A stretch of 64,000 bases of DNA from Parus major (taxonomy: Eukaryota > Chordata > Aves > Passeriformes > Paridae): the NCBI RefSeq assembly GCF_001522545.3, contig NC_031768.1:7129555-7193554 (forward strand), given 5' to 3'. The position numbers and the translations under genes are program-made. The notes beneath the pieces were generated by a model that saw only the letters and a program-made list of their open reading frames with translations, made no database searches and was not told the origin of the DNA. Positions within the stretch are counted from its first letter, which is position 1; every line of letters starts with the position of its first letter. This document shows, one piece after another, positions 41,058-55,012 of the stretch.

Positions 41058-44000
41058 GTGACTCTGTTATTGAAATAATGGGATTTTTGTGTCCTTGAAG
41101 TCACTAGCATGTTAGAGTACCTGGGAAATCATGCTCTAAGCCCAAGTTTTTCCCAGTGGTACACCTGGTACATTCCAGAGTGAGAGTGCTTTGATTTTTT
41201 AAATGGGACCTTTGAATTTTATTCTGTTGGTTTTCCAGCTGCTGTGCTGGTTTTGTTGGTACTGCCATTGCAAAGCAGTACCTTTATCTCATCTTAGTTT
41301 GGCATATTTCATCTTTGCAAAAGATGTTAAAACATTTGCAGTGTGAACAGAATAAAGTCTGGTTATGTCTGTGTACTGTCTAGCATGTCTTTTAACATCT
41401 GCTGTCACTTGTGGAGAATTGCAGCTTCTACACTCAATAAAATTTTTATGATGAGTATTAATATGGGTTTTCCTTAAAACAGGAGACAAATTACTAGGTT
41501 AGAGTGCTCCTTTGTAAGGAAATAAAATGCTGTCAGACACCAGAGTCTGAGTTCATCGTACATGAATGAAGCATTTAGGGACACCTGAAATTAAACAGAA
41601 GAAAATAATGTCTGCTGTGATTTTGAGGAGTAGCATAACCTTTCATTATCAGTACTTCTGTGAGACAACTTGAAATACATAAATAAATAAAAGTCATCTT
41701 GGTAACTGTGAAGCGAATACAGAGGCACAATGGGGGAAGAAATGTACACATCTTGGAGTTTATTTTTTACAAATATACTCCTTTTCTTGTCTCTTTTGCC
41801 TCTGAAGTGTTAAGGCTTTGATTTACAGAGTAAGTGCATAGCACTTGATAATCTCTGCTAAAAAGGAATATGTTCTACAACAGAGTTAAAATTTGTTTGT
41901 AGCTCATGTACACTGAAGGTAGAAACTTTGCCCCTTGCAAAGAAATAAAATGTGCAAGTCAGATATTACTGAATATCTGTGGGGTCTGAACCAGTGTAAG
42001 CATAAATGATTCCTTGACTCTGTTTTTCACTGTATCAGTGTGTGGAGCTGCAGAGATTTGTGTAGTCTTTGTTTTAGACTGAACTTTGTGTGATTTCCCC
42101 ACAGTTCATGACTGCCTGCAGTTTTGCTGCAGCCTTATAACCTTTTAGATAGACATACAGAAAGATATACAACAGATATGCCAACACTTAACTACATAAC
42201 AGGATGAAAAACCTCTTCAGTGTTCTTTACCTTAACCTTCTGGTTCCCTTCATGTTTCCAAGCATACAAAGTATATCAGTGGAAGATACACGTGATTAAA
42301 CATTGACTGGTAATGTCTGATGCCACAGGGCATCTCTCCCTGTTGCTGACACAGGTGAAGGGCTGTGTGCTTTCCTTACAGCTCTGATGTCACCAGATTG
42401 TCACTGACAGACCCTGTGAAGGCAGTGAAGAGGATTTCTTTCTGGGATCCTTTTTACCCTTTGGATCACTGCAAAGGCAATACATGTAGAGTCCTTTGGC
42501 TGTGGGCTGCAGGATGTGTTTTCCTTCTCAAAGAATGTCAGAGTGATTCTACAATCATTTCAGGGTTCCACCTTGACTGAAGACATACTGTGTCTCTCAC
42601 CTGTCATTTAATTTATGTTCATCTTCAGTAAAATAAACCTTTGTAATTTGTGTTTTACTAAGATGCTGTTCTGGCAGCTCAGCAGGAGCACATCTGACAG
42701 GCAGTTTGTTGTCATGTGTAACACACTGAAGGGTCAGGAATTTTATTCTGTCAGTTCTTGAAGTAGATCAGATTATAGATCTCCTTCTCCCATAGCAAGG
42801 CAGTGGCCCCTAAGAAACAGGTATTATCTTCTGTGTGCCACAGAAATGTGGTCATTAACAACCTGTTAATATGTATTAAACATTCTCCAGTTGGCATTTA
42901 GCTTCACAGGTGTGTCAGGATTTCAGGGTTTGTGCAGTGAAGTTTCTCATTCTCTAGAACACACTTGTTTGCCAGTCACGTGCAGTGGGAACTGAACTAA
43001 TGCACAGAGAAAAATGGTTTTGCCCAGTTGAGTTTCTCTCCTCTATTCTTACCTCCAAAAAGTTTAAAACAAAAGAAGTGAAGGAGCCCAGATGAGGAAT
43101 GATTTTAAAAAAAGCAGCTTCAAGTAAAAGCTGAAATTGCATAGGGCTGACTGAGTTTAGCTGGCATCATTTTCTCTTACTTCTAGTAGGTAAAGATGTA
43201 AGAAAATCTGGTTTTGTGCTTATTTCTGATACAGGTACCACCAGCACCAAGTGTAACTCTGTTCTAAAAGACACATTATGAATATGTAAGAATATAGATG
43301 ACTTCTAAAACAAGCTACAGTTGACCTGCTTTTTGCAGATAAAAGTTCCTCTAAAAATTTGAAGAGTATGTATTTCAGTTCTGTCATGTGAGTGTTCAAA
43401 CTTAAAATTGAAATTCAGAGTCCAGTTGCTACTGCAACGTTTTTTACCGGAAAGATTATTCATGTGTTGCTTGAATGTGAATATGCACAGAGGAATTGAG
43501 TATTTCAAATCTGCATAACCCTTGTCAGGGTTACTGAAAGTCTGAGTGCTGCCAGTAACAAGCTGCAGTGCTGGCAGCTGCCAGTTTTTGGAGCATGACA
43601 GAAACACTTGTTTGTTCCAACAGAATTAATGTTCTGCTTCAGACTGTCTTCTGTGAACACTGTCAGGGAATCTTGATTTTAGCTGATAAACTGCTTCCTG
43701 AACCTTTTTGTTGAATTAGTTTTGTTTCCATTGCTCAGCATTTCACTGGGTGAGGAACTGGAATGCAAATGTTGATTATGCTCCTCTTCTACAGCAAGTG
43801 TATCACAGAATAAGATTTGAAGCTGTGGAGGGCTGTAAAGCTATAATGCCCTAGCAGGCACAAAGCAGAGTCTGAAAGATGCTTTGGACTTTGATGGAAC
43901 TGTAACACGTTCTGTAGAATTATGTTGGGAAGCAAATGTTAGGTCTCTGATGCTAAAATGGTAAAAACAAACTTCATGCACAGTCCTTAAAAGTGGAGAA

Positions 44001-46833
44001 CAGAGGGTTTGAAAGAATAAACTGTCTTTAAACAAAGTTGAAGATAAGGCCTCTGCTGTGACCTTGCTACTCTGTGTTTTCCAGTAGGAGTTTATAGCTT
44101 CAGGGATGTGTTTCCTTGAGAGCTTAGAATCCCAGGGAAGGAGGCACCCATGGGAACATTATAAAACTTTGCATGGAAAAGGAGATGTGAAACAGAACTG
44201 GCAGAAGAAAGAAAGAAGTGATCTAGCATTTATCTAATTGTCCTTTTAATTTTAGCAATTCTTTGATACTGCTACCTGTGAGTATTACTTATTCAGTGGG
44301 TGGTGAATTTCTTTCAGTCTCCAAACACATAAAACCTCTGGGGTGGATGGAGAACCAGGATAGGGAGCTGTGGAAGGTAACAGAGCAAAAACCATCTGTT
44401 AGTCAATGCTGCTGTGCAGCACCTCCAGATGAGAAGTTTTCAGATGATACAAAAACCTAAAAGTGGTGAAAAACAACCCTCTAAGATCACTGTGTTGCCT
44501 GTGGTTAAACTGTTCAGAAAGTTAAATATATAAGGACATATTGTAATAATTATTTTTAGATGTTTCAGTGTGGGGGTTTAATATTTGAGGTTGGCAGCCA
44601 AGTCTCTGGTCTGAATTGCAACTGGATCCCCACAAAATGTGTATTGGTATTGAAGGACCAGGGGACTTTACGCTCTGGCAGTTCAGTAGCTCTTGTTTTA
44701 AGAAGTTTCTCATTTGCCTCACAGAAACTGAGGTTTGGGTAGATAAAATACTTACTGATTTCACTGTGTGATCTGATCTATATTATGTTAAAGATCAGAC
44801 CAGGCAGCGAGGCTGAATTTCTGCTACTTGTGACATATCTAAATTTTTCAGTGTGACATTGAATGGGGGTGGCATTGGGACAGTATTCTGACTCCTCTTA
44901 CAGGAAATGGTTAAAAAGGAATTTCTGCACATCTGAAAAACTAGTCAGAAGAGAAGAGTTTGTTGTTTTGTCTCGCCTGCCTGATTGTGGATTAGGCTTT
45001 GGGCTGTCTGCTTTAAATATCAGAAGAGACGAGTTCCCTTTGTACAGGCAGAAGACAAAAAGTCTCAACACTGCAAAAGCTGGTCAACTGATAGCAACTC
45101 AACTTGTGGGTATTCTCTTCATAGCTTTTGTGTTCTAGCATGCAGAATTTAAAGCAAAACTTACGTTTTTGATAAGCAGTACTATTCTGTTTATTAGCTA
45201 TAATGTCAATGTATGTTATATCAAGTTTTGTTAATACATTTGGGATTGGTAATTTGTCTAAAGCAAGCTCTCAATTTCAATTTTGTTTCTAGAAAATGCA
45301 GAATAACTGATGCTGAGGAGTGAGACTGAGATGCAAAGTATTCAAAAGTCTGGAAATGCCAAAAGTTACATATGCTGTGGCATTTTACTTTTTTTTTAAT
45401 TATTATAATTTTTAATTGATATGTTTATGCTTATTGTTGATTGAAATAGCTGGAGGTTGGGTTCCTGGGCTGGGGGGCAGAGTTATTTGCTGGAAAATGC
45501 AGACTCCCAGCAAAAAGAAAGCCCATGATCAGGGCACACATTTTGTCCTGCTGTAAGTCTGTTGGTATTGCATAGAAAGGCTTTATGTAGAGGACAGTGG
45601 AGAATGAGCCAGTTCATTCTGTTCCACAAGAAACCACTTTTGGTATGGTCCTGTAGGACTTAGATTTGCAGGGCTGGTGAAAGGTGACAGCATTGTGAAC
45701 AGGATGGGTTTCTGTGATTAAAATGCTGTAGTTAACTGCACAAAGTAATGTGTTCTGTACCACAGGGAGCATACAGAGCCTGGCTGTAAGTGTAATTAAT
45801 GTTGATTTTTAACTATGATGTATACAAACAGGTTTCATTCCAAGTTTTCTTATATACTTTGTGAAACACTCATGTAAAGGTATGTTAGATTCTTACATCC
45901 AAGGGAGCAAATGTTCTTTTAATGTGTCTGAATGAAACCTCTACGTTCAAATGCTTTCATAAATTAATTATGTAAACTGTAGATTCCTCAGCTCTAAATT
46001 GCTTTTGCTACAGGTAGTATTTAAGTGCAGAAATACTGAAAAGTATTGCAAAACCAGTCTTTTTTCAAAGATTGCAAAGGAGATGGGACTGCTTCACCAG
46101 TCCTGGTGCATTAATGCACATTATAAGCTTTGTTCCTCCTGCCCCTTGTAAAAACAACTCCATGAACTAATTTGAATTAGAGTATGCCATTTGAAAATGA
46201 AGAGATCTCCTCATGCTAATGAATCTACCAAATCCACATCCTTGCTTTGGGTGAGGCCGTGTTCTAGCTCCACAAAGAACAGATCCCTTGCCTTGGGTAA
46301 TATATCATCCTTAAACCTTTAAGCACATATGAAGGTTTTTCTTTTAAGTGCTGTCAGAGTTCCTCCTAATAGTTTGGTGCCTTTAAAGCAAACCTCAGTA
46401 AGCAGAAGTCCTAAAAGTTGAAATTTAAGTGCCATGCCTCAGCATGAAGGCACTGTGGAAAAATAAATGCACCCTTGTTTAGTCTGAACTTTGCCTTGAT
46501 TTTTTTTTCTAAACATTCTTTGAGGAACTCTGCTCCCTAATTTTCTCTTTGCCTTCTTCCTAATCTCAGAAGATAACTCTCCCTCGTTAGTGGGGGAAAA
46601 ATTGTTTCTGTAAACTGCTGGTTGTTTTGGGTCACAGTAATGAGGGCAAACAGCAACTTCAGCGACTTAGCTATTGAACCATTGCTAGAAATAGCTAATA
46701 AAAATATTTCCTAGGTAACTTTTCTTTAATTTCATTACTCTTAAAAAGGAAAAAGACATTCAGTAATATTCATGGTGGGTATCTTGAATTTTCTGCTGTG
46801 TTTTGGTCAGTACACAGTGCTCAGTGCAGTTTC

Positions 46834-47364
46834 TTAACAGGCATAGGAGGATGGTACTTTGTAATGTGCAGTTGCTGGAGTTTGGGTAGATTTTGTTAAT
46901 TTCTCTAAGAAAAGGTAAAACAAATAATTGTATACACAAATAAAGTATCTCCTAAACGACAAGTTATCAGAAAGCTTTTGACTCAAAGCTTTGAACAGTG
47001 GTAAAGGCTGCTTAAACTTGTGGAGTTTAGTGGTGTTTTGGCAGCACAAGGTGAAGTTGTTGCATTGGAAGAAATTTAGCTTGACTTTTCTACTTTTCTT
47101 TCCCCAAGAGAGTGGTGTAACTGTCCTGCAGAGAGTGTTTTTCTGGAAGTGACACTGCTTGCTGGTTTTGTGCTTATTTGTGTATGGGCATGAAATGTTC
47201 AACATGTTCATTAAATTGTTCTGGGAAAGTGATGGTGATGTTGGATTGCATTTATGGCAGTTTCTGTATCTACTAAAACTGAATGGTATTTCATGTTGTG
47301 TGAGAAAGAGAAGAGGGCAGTTCTGTGTCCTGGCAAGATTCCTCTTTTCAAACATCCAAGGCAA
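46834..47364 (-). other. 176-codon antisense open frame, probably chance
   Basis: This is the second-longest open frame in the window. The translation is rich in Asn, Lys, Cys and Phe, matches no family I know, and has no visible domain, signal peptide or repeat structure. It lies inside a CASK intron opposite to CASK. Coding status is unsupported; it is listed because of its length. Confidence 0.12.
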
Positions 47365-47564
47365 TTCTAAGCCAAACTGTGGAGCTGTGAACTTCTCAGA
47401 GGAAGCTCCTGAGCACTCCTTGCTGAGCAGCCTAAACAGTGCTTTCTTGTCACCTCACCCTTGGCAGTGTTAGGATTTGCTGAAGGTTTTAGAGTTGCTT
47501 TTGTACTTTGAATGCTTTTTTACATCCAGTATTTTGAATTTCAGTTAAATTTTGAGTATCTCCA

Positions 47565-47690
47565 AAGTTGAGAGATTCTCCAGCTTCCCTGGGCAACTTG
47601 TTGCATTGTTTCACCACCCTTGTTGTGATAAAAATGTCTCTAATTCCTTAAAAATGTCATTTGTGTCTTTTTTTCTGTCTTACCTATCAA
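47565..47690 (-). mobile_element. Diverged CR1 fragment
   Basis: CTTCCCTGGGCAACTTGTTG followed by TTTCACCACCCTTGTTGTG and a TAATTCCTTAAA block follows a CR1 interior in the same reverse-complement sense as the other copies. It is old and has no preserved end. Confidence 0.65.
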
Positions 47691-48432
47691 AGAAATAGTG
47701 TAACATAATTAGAAAATAATTACAGGCATGGCCATCTTTATATCACTTGAAATGTAATGTCTAATTTGAAACTTGAAGAAAGCTCTTCCATTGTGCTTCA
47801 GATAGTTGAATAGTTTTTAAAAGGTTTTTTTTAAAAAAATAATTAACATGGAAGGCTTGCAGTAGCCTGTTTAAATACAGTGACATTATTCTGTTTAATA
47901 GAAAATGCTAGTAAAATAAGGTTTCCCTTTTTTATGAGTATTCATTCTTGGAAGGTTTGTTTTTCTGTTCTCAGAGTATTTGGCTTTTGTAATGGTCTAT
48001 CTTCAGGAGCATTTTCCCATATCCCAAGGTTTATTTAAATTACTGTTCAGAATATTTGATGGTTTGATTAATTGAGAAAAGGGAATTATGCAGGTTAACT
48101 TGATTTTATAGAAGAATGTTTGGTTTATAGATTCACAGGCTCACTTCTGGTAGAAGAATATAGTTTCTGTAAATCTGTGGCAAAATCATGGGAGGTTTGC
48201 AGAAGCCCTTAACCTCTTGAACTTTCCCATGTCATTCCATGAACTCTGAATCTATGGCACTGTTCAAATCAGGAAATGTTTAAAAATGAAAAGCCAAAAC
48301 CCTAGGCTGCTAGATTTTGTATACAGAACATCTGTGGATTTTTTAGTTTAATAATCATCCTAATCCTGGTAACATAAGCAGGCTATTGTAAACACTCATT
48401 AATTTATATAAAGTAGCATATGATTTCAGTAG

Positions 48433-48714
<282 letters not shown>

Positions 48715-48921
48715 TAGATTATGAATATTACTCAGTGTAATCATTTAACCTTTTCTTCAACAATAGTGGTGTTAAAAGGAACACTCCTGCTGGGTAATTG
48801 CAGTATCTTTCCTGTTCAGGTTATTTATCTGCAGCAGAAATCTGATGCTTATAAAATTTAGTCACAAAAAGAAATATTTTGAAGTATCAGCTTTTTAAAT
48901 TGAAAAAACCCCAAGTTTATC

Positions 48922-48944
48922 GTAGATAGATATATAGATAGATC
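48922..48944. repeat. Short GATA/TAGA microsatellite
   Basis: Imperfect tandem TAGA/GATA units (tagatagatatatagataga) lie in the intron. Confidence 0.65.
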
Positions 48945-49628
48945 TCTAAGAAGAGCAGAGTTGGAAATACAATGAAAGTGGCCCACTAAGATCAAAGACA
49001 GACAGAGATGTTATTAATTCTTATATCTTGCAAATAGTATATTATTTGCTTATTTATGGCAAGTAGTAAAAAACCCAAGCCTGTTGTATTATGTATTATC
49101 AGTAAAAATTTGTGCAGTTGTTAGGGGTTACATAATAGAAAACAGTGTTTATTGTGCTGTTAAGGGGGGAAGACTTTAAAGCTCTACATAATAACTAAAG
49201 TCACATTGATAGATGCTCTCAAGTCCTATTCTGCAAAATTTGCTGTCAGTTAATCCTGGGGATACTTACAGGATTAAATACTCTGGTTTCATTGTCCAAC
49301 TACAAGCTGCAAGTGAAAATTAAGGTGCAAGAATCAGGTTGCAGGCAAATGAGTTAAAGCTTCTTTACTCCTCCTTCCCCAATGATAAAGTGTGTCAGAT
49401 TTTATAAAATCAGGAGCTTGGATGTGGGGTAGCAGATGGCCCACCTAGACTTGGTGTCTTTAACAATTGATTTTATGAGTGTTTGTAATTCTGCTTTTAA
49501 ACCAGTTGTTTCAATAAATTGAGGCCATGTGTGAAAGCAGCAACTGGTGGAGGTCTTGTGTGTCACCTGTTACCACTCCATTCCTGTCCCCATATATTTA
49601 GCTGCTGGAGGAATGCTGTCAGTTGGGG

Positions 49629-49652
49629 AAAAAAAAAAAAAAAAAAAAAAAA
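49629..49652. repeat. Poly(A) run, 24 A
   Basis: An uninterrupted run of 24 A is followed by GAAAACCC. No retroposed gene body, SINE or target duplication is recognisable beside it, so it is treated as a simple repeat. Confidence 0.9.
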
Positions 49653-49821
49653 GAAAACCCAGCAAAACTGTTTCCTTCAAATTTCTGCTTTAATCTCTTT
49701 TGGAGAGAACATTGGAACAAGGTATTTTATTCTCCTGGGGCGGCTGGGTGGTGGCACATTCTTTTAAACCCTTTCCTGTGTCAAAAATGTTGGTTTGTAT
49801 AATCATTTGGGAATATTCTGA

Positions 49822-50082
<261 letters not shown>

Positions 50083-52233
50083 TGAACTGCATACAATACA
50101 CCTGTTAATAATTATTTCTAACCTGCTGCTCTGGCAAAAGAATTAGTATTTCTGCTACTATTGGACCTCATTACTGTGGTGAAAACGCTCAGCAGTTTGG
50201 AGTAATGTAATTATGGAGCAGTTTCACTGTGTTTTTGGAGATCTGTGTTGCTCATGGAAAGAAGAATGAATCCTTTTGGATATCCAGAGATAGAGCCAGG
50301 ATCCTCCTTTTTCTTTTTCCAAAGATCTTCTTAGGATAAAGCATTGCAAAATAAGTGTTTATTTAATATTATTTTACAATAAATCAGTAGTTTATACAGT
50401 CTGTTGAATTCATGTTACATATCAACACTTACTGTACCTGTTTCCCAGATCTGATTTGAGGGCATTAATTGTCCTAAATTCAGGGATGTTACTGCTGTGT
50501 AACTTGGTTCAAGTTGCTGAAGTCCATTACTTTGAAGGATTTCTTTGTTTATGCTGTAGGTGAAGTTCATAAGTTGAGAAATAAACATGTTTGCTTAAAT
50601 CTGCTATACGTTATTGTCAGCTTAAAATCATGAATTTGACTTTGCCTAACACGAGGATTATATGCAGGGGGCTTTGTGGAATTTGCTCACCTGAAAGCTG
50701 AATTACTGTAAGTCTGAAGGATAAACATAACTTCCAGGAAAGAGTGAGCTGAAACCAACCTCCTGTGCAGGTATAAGATGAAATCTGGGTAGCTGCATGT
50801 CCCAGTGTGTTCTTTTGATGGCCCCTGTAGCCTTGGCTACATTTGGATTTAACTTTAAATCATATCAGGAGTGTGTTTTTAAAGTGCATCTCCTGATTGC
50901 CCCTTAACAGTGTTTGGTTTGTATCACATAAGGGTCTCAGAGCATGCAAACCAACATTTTTCAGTTAAAATTAAACTGAAATATGTGCCAGGAGCCAGTG
51001 TAATCCAGCAGCTGATGGACACTGTCCACAGGGAGGGCTGGAAGCTGGTCAGAATCAAAAACTCCTGCAACGTTCAGTGTGTACATCAGGTCCTGACTAA
51101 TCCAATTTTTTTCTTTTTGATTCAGTAATATTTCACTGTACTAATTTCTAATGCAAACATGGGCTTTTTTGTGCCAATTCAGCAACACTGATGTTTTTCC
51201 CTGGAGATGGTACCTGTTCTATCCTTAAGTTTGTAACAGCCCTGATTCAACATTTAACTGGATTGAAATAGAACATAAAACAAGGTGGAATGGTACTCAA
51301 CCATCTTGTAAGAAAGATTTTTAAGAAGTCTTTTTCTGATATTCAGCTTCATTTAGAATCTGACAGCTTCATTTAATTTACTGGTTTTGTGTGTAATTAC
51401 CCTACAGTGCTGCTAAAAAATTAAGCACTGTGGAGAAAAAACATTTTTTAATTACAAATTTTTTTCAGAGTAGGCATCAATAACAGTGATTGTCATATAT
51501 AGAATCAAGTGACAGGAAAATTGAGTTGAAAATCCTCTTTTTAGGTATCTCTGTTCCCTGATACACTCATAAATGTAAAATTTGTTGGCATTATCTTGCT
51601 GCAAATCTATGAAAAGTATTTTCTGTAAGGTATAAGCTGCAATTCCATAACAAGTACTTCTGATGAAGAGTAATTTCGGCAAGTGAGTCTGTGGCTAAAT
51701 TGCCCATTGGTGAAGTCCCCTTTTTTCCATCTTTCATCCTCTCCCTCATAGTTCTGGCATTCATCTAGAACTGCACTTTAATGTTGCCCTGGGCTGAACT
51801 AGCTGAAAATTGCTCAAAAAAAAAAGTCCCCAACTAATCATTTAGTAAAAAGAATTTAGGATAATAGGGATGCTGCTAGAGCCAGAATGAGCAGGGGGAC
51901 AGAAACAGTTGGTGTTAGGGAGGAATGTAAAGTAGCAATTAAACCAGCATAAGTTGGTGGGGTTCCACACCTGCAAATACCACAGTCTACAGATGCCAAA
52001 GGGACAACTCCATCCTCTCCATCATTCCCAGCCTGCTCCCAAAGACATTTTCATGGGCTGCAGACATTAATAAAATTATTCTTATATTCGTTGCATTGGG
52101 CCAGACTTTCCTTCAGAGCAAAAGCCTTTATACTTTAAAGGAAACTATTAGGAAAAGGAGTAATTATATAAAACAATACTGTCAGCCCACACTCCATGTG
52201 TCTGCCAGGTGTTACAGACCAATAAACTGGTTA

Positions 52234-52289
52234 TTAATGCACATTAATTCAGTAATCAACAAGGTGTAATAAGTAGGAGTGTGCATTAA
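52234..52289. repeat. 10-bp inverted repeat in a TAAT-rich segment
   Basis: TTAATGCACA (52234-52243) and TGTGCATTAA (52280-52289) are exact reverse complements 36 nt apart. Several TAAT cores, the homeodomain-type motif, lie between and around them. It could be an enhancer; there is no direct proof. Confidence 0.55.
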
Positions 52290-53302
52290 CCACCTGTATT
52301 ATAATGGACTATTTTAGTACTTTTTTTTTTTTTTAATCTAATGTGTATCCTTAATCAGATGAAAAAATAATATCATCTGTCTTGTTTACTTAACCACAGT
52401 GTTAGTGGGTTAAACTGTGTGCAGGCCTTTACGGAACCAAAGCCAATAAAGTGTGTTTGTTACAGATCTTCAAGGTGTTCTGTTGTTCTGATTTTCTTTT
52501 GCCCTCATGTGCCTTGTGGCTACAGAAATAAATTATCAATTTCTTCTGCGCATGTTTAACATTTTAATTTAAAGAAATGTATGTAAATTTTGCATGAAGG
52601 TCTTTCAGTATATAATTAATTTATGAATTCTTAAAGCATTGTCTAGTACCTCATTTGTTATGTAGGTACACATTTCAAAGAGCTTTTATTCCATTACACA
52701 GCTTTCAGTAGTTTTTCAAATATGCCAGTTTCATATGTAAAATATTCTATTATACAAGTTTAGTTAGTATGTTGTAGCAATTAAAATATTTTCTAGGAGA
52801 ATTTTGCTTAATGGCATATTGAAGTTTTATCCCTCATCACATGGTTTTTCCTATGCTGTTCTCTGCAGACAGTGATCCTGCAGTATAGTAGAAAGCAGTT
52901 GTTCTCATTAAATTTATTTTTAGCAGGATTATCATGTTCTGCAAAGGAAAGACAGACAGGAAAAAAACACATTATCAAAATTAGCAGAACTGCCTGAAGC
53001 AGGCATCTTTAAGTAAGGCCCAATAGGAATCTATTTATTAAATGTTTTCAATATTAAATTGAGCTTGCTGAACTTTAATGTATTTCTGAATTAGTGTTCA
53101 ATTTTGTGAACATATTCAGAAGTCATTTAGTATAATTATGGACCTTTAAAAATGCTGGAAGTGCTGTATTTTAACCTCCTACAAGGTGAATATTATTGCT
53201 AAAAATAATATAAAGCAGGGAAAATATTTGTGATAAAAATGTAAGGACCTGGATTACATAAGAAATGTAATATTAAAGCGTGTAGAGTGTAACAGATACA
53301 AC

Positions 53303-53395
53303 TAGGGGCACAGAATGACTTCCAAAGTTATTGTGTCCAACCATTAACCTACATTGGAGTAACCACACATAAATGGACACACAAATAAATCAAAT
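53303..53395 (-). mobile_element. CR1 3' tail fragment
   Basis: ACAGAATGACTTCCAAAG, then TGTCCAACCATTAACCTAC and a block resembling CACCACTAAACC, follow the reverse complement of a CR1 tail. It is the same subfamily style as the 40551-40940 copy. About 90 bp survive. Confidence 0.65.
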
Positions 53396-53752
53396 TTTAA
53401 TTAAATATTGTTAAAGTAGTTAACTTACTTGTGTGGTCCAGGTCTCTAATATAAAATGTTGCTCCAGTAGTGCAGACCAATGCAGAAAAATTGTCGTGAA
53501 TTTGAGCTTATTGGTTGAGAAAATAAGATGAAAAATAGGAAGTGCAGATGCAGGTTAGTATTTAACTAAAAAGAGTATGTGTGTACATGGGCTTGAAACA
53601 CTGGAAAAATGGGAGGGAATGTGGACAAAGCATTATTAGTTAAAGGAATTTTGTTCCATCATTATAGTGCTGACTTCCCAAGTATAGTTTCAAATTGATT
53701 TGAGAAATGGGAACATAAAGTGTTTAAGAAATTACGTTTTGTAACATGGTAC

Positions 53753-53794
53753 AATTTAGAAGTGCTTCTAAATTAGCTAATGAAAGCTAATGAA
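53753..53794. repeat. 22-bp palindrome plus tandem 10-mer
   Basis: AATTTAGAAG (53753-53762), TG, and CTTCTAAATT (53765-53774) form a 10-bp inverted repeat with a 2-nt centre. Two exact copies of AGCTAATGAA (53775-53784, 53785-53794) follow directly. Function is unknown. Confidence 0.6.
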
Positions 53795-54244
53795 GCAGTG
53801 TTGTAGCAGTTTGTTGGTTTGCACTGTAATTTTTGTCAAGCATTGGGAACTCAGGGTGGTAGTGCTGGTCCACGTCCTAGGGAAAGGGGAGAGTATGGAA
53901 GCAATTACGATAGTAAACAACAAAAAAACAGCATTTCCTTCTTTCAGTCAGTATTGATCCACAGTCTGCCTTTATGACAGCAAAATACCATGGGATCTGA
54001 GTAGCTTTCCATTTTGCTAGAGTAATTATTATAGAGTGGTTTGCACAGAAAGGTAGATTCCTGATTCTCTGTCTATGCACATGAAGTGGATTCATTCTGA
54101 CACCCCACAGGTGTCGAGAGGATGAGGGGAAGGGAGGCAGCATCATTCTCACTGAAGTACCTACAGTAAAAATCACATTAATTCATGTAGGTTTTAGAGT
54201 CTCAGCCTGTGTGTAGGAGTTTGCAGTCTGGAAGTTTCTCCTAG

Positions 54245-54655
<411 letters not shown>

Positions 54656-54986
54656 TAATGTGTCGGTTTCCTCACTTTGAGGTGGGGTTGTCGATTAACT
54701 GGAATATGGACGCTAACTATGAGCAAAGGCAGGGAGCACAGTGCCTGTGGAACAGCAGGCCACATAACTTTCTCAGTCTCGCCTGAGAAAGTGGCCTGGG
54801 AAATCATAAGGAGGAATTAAGACAATCCTCAGAGACAGAAGACAGCCCTGCAGGTGCTGTTTGTCAGTTTCTTGTTTTCTTGCAAGAGAAGGTCAAGGAG
54901 TGGTGTACACCACTGACCAATGATGGTGATGTGTTAATTCACTAACCAATAAGAGTTTTACCTTTCTGTACTTTCACGTATTGGTC

Positions 54987-54993
54987 TATAAAA
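54987..54993 (+). promoter_or_regulatory. LTR TATA box
   Basis: TATAAAA lies 3 bp after an inverted CCAAT box in the LTR. Transcription would start near 55015-55020 and read in CASK sense. Confidence 0.6.
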
Positions 54994-55006
54994 GAAGATC
55001 TGAGGT

Positions 55007-55012
55007 AATAAA
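55007..55012 (+). terminator. LTR polyadenylation signal
   Basis: AATAAA on the CASK sense strand, followed downstream by T/G-containing sequence (gtctgtgtcgttcttcttg, about 55054-55072). It could end some CASK transcripts early after the 54401-54589 exon. Confidence 0.5.
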
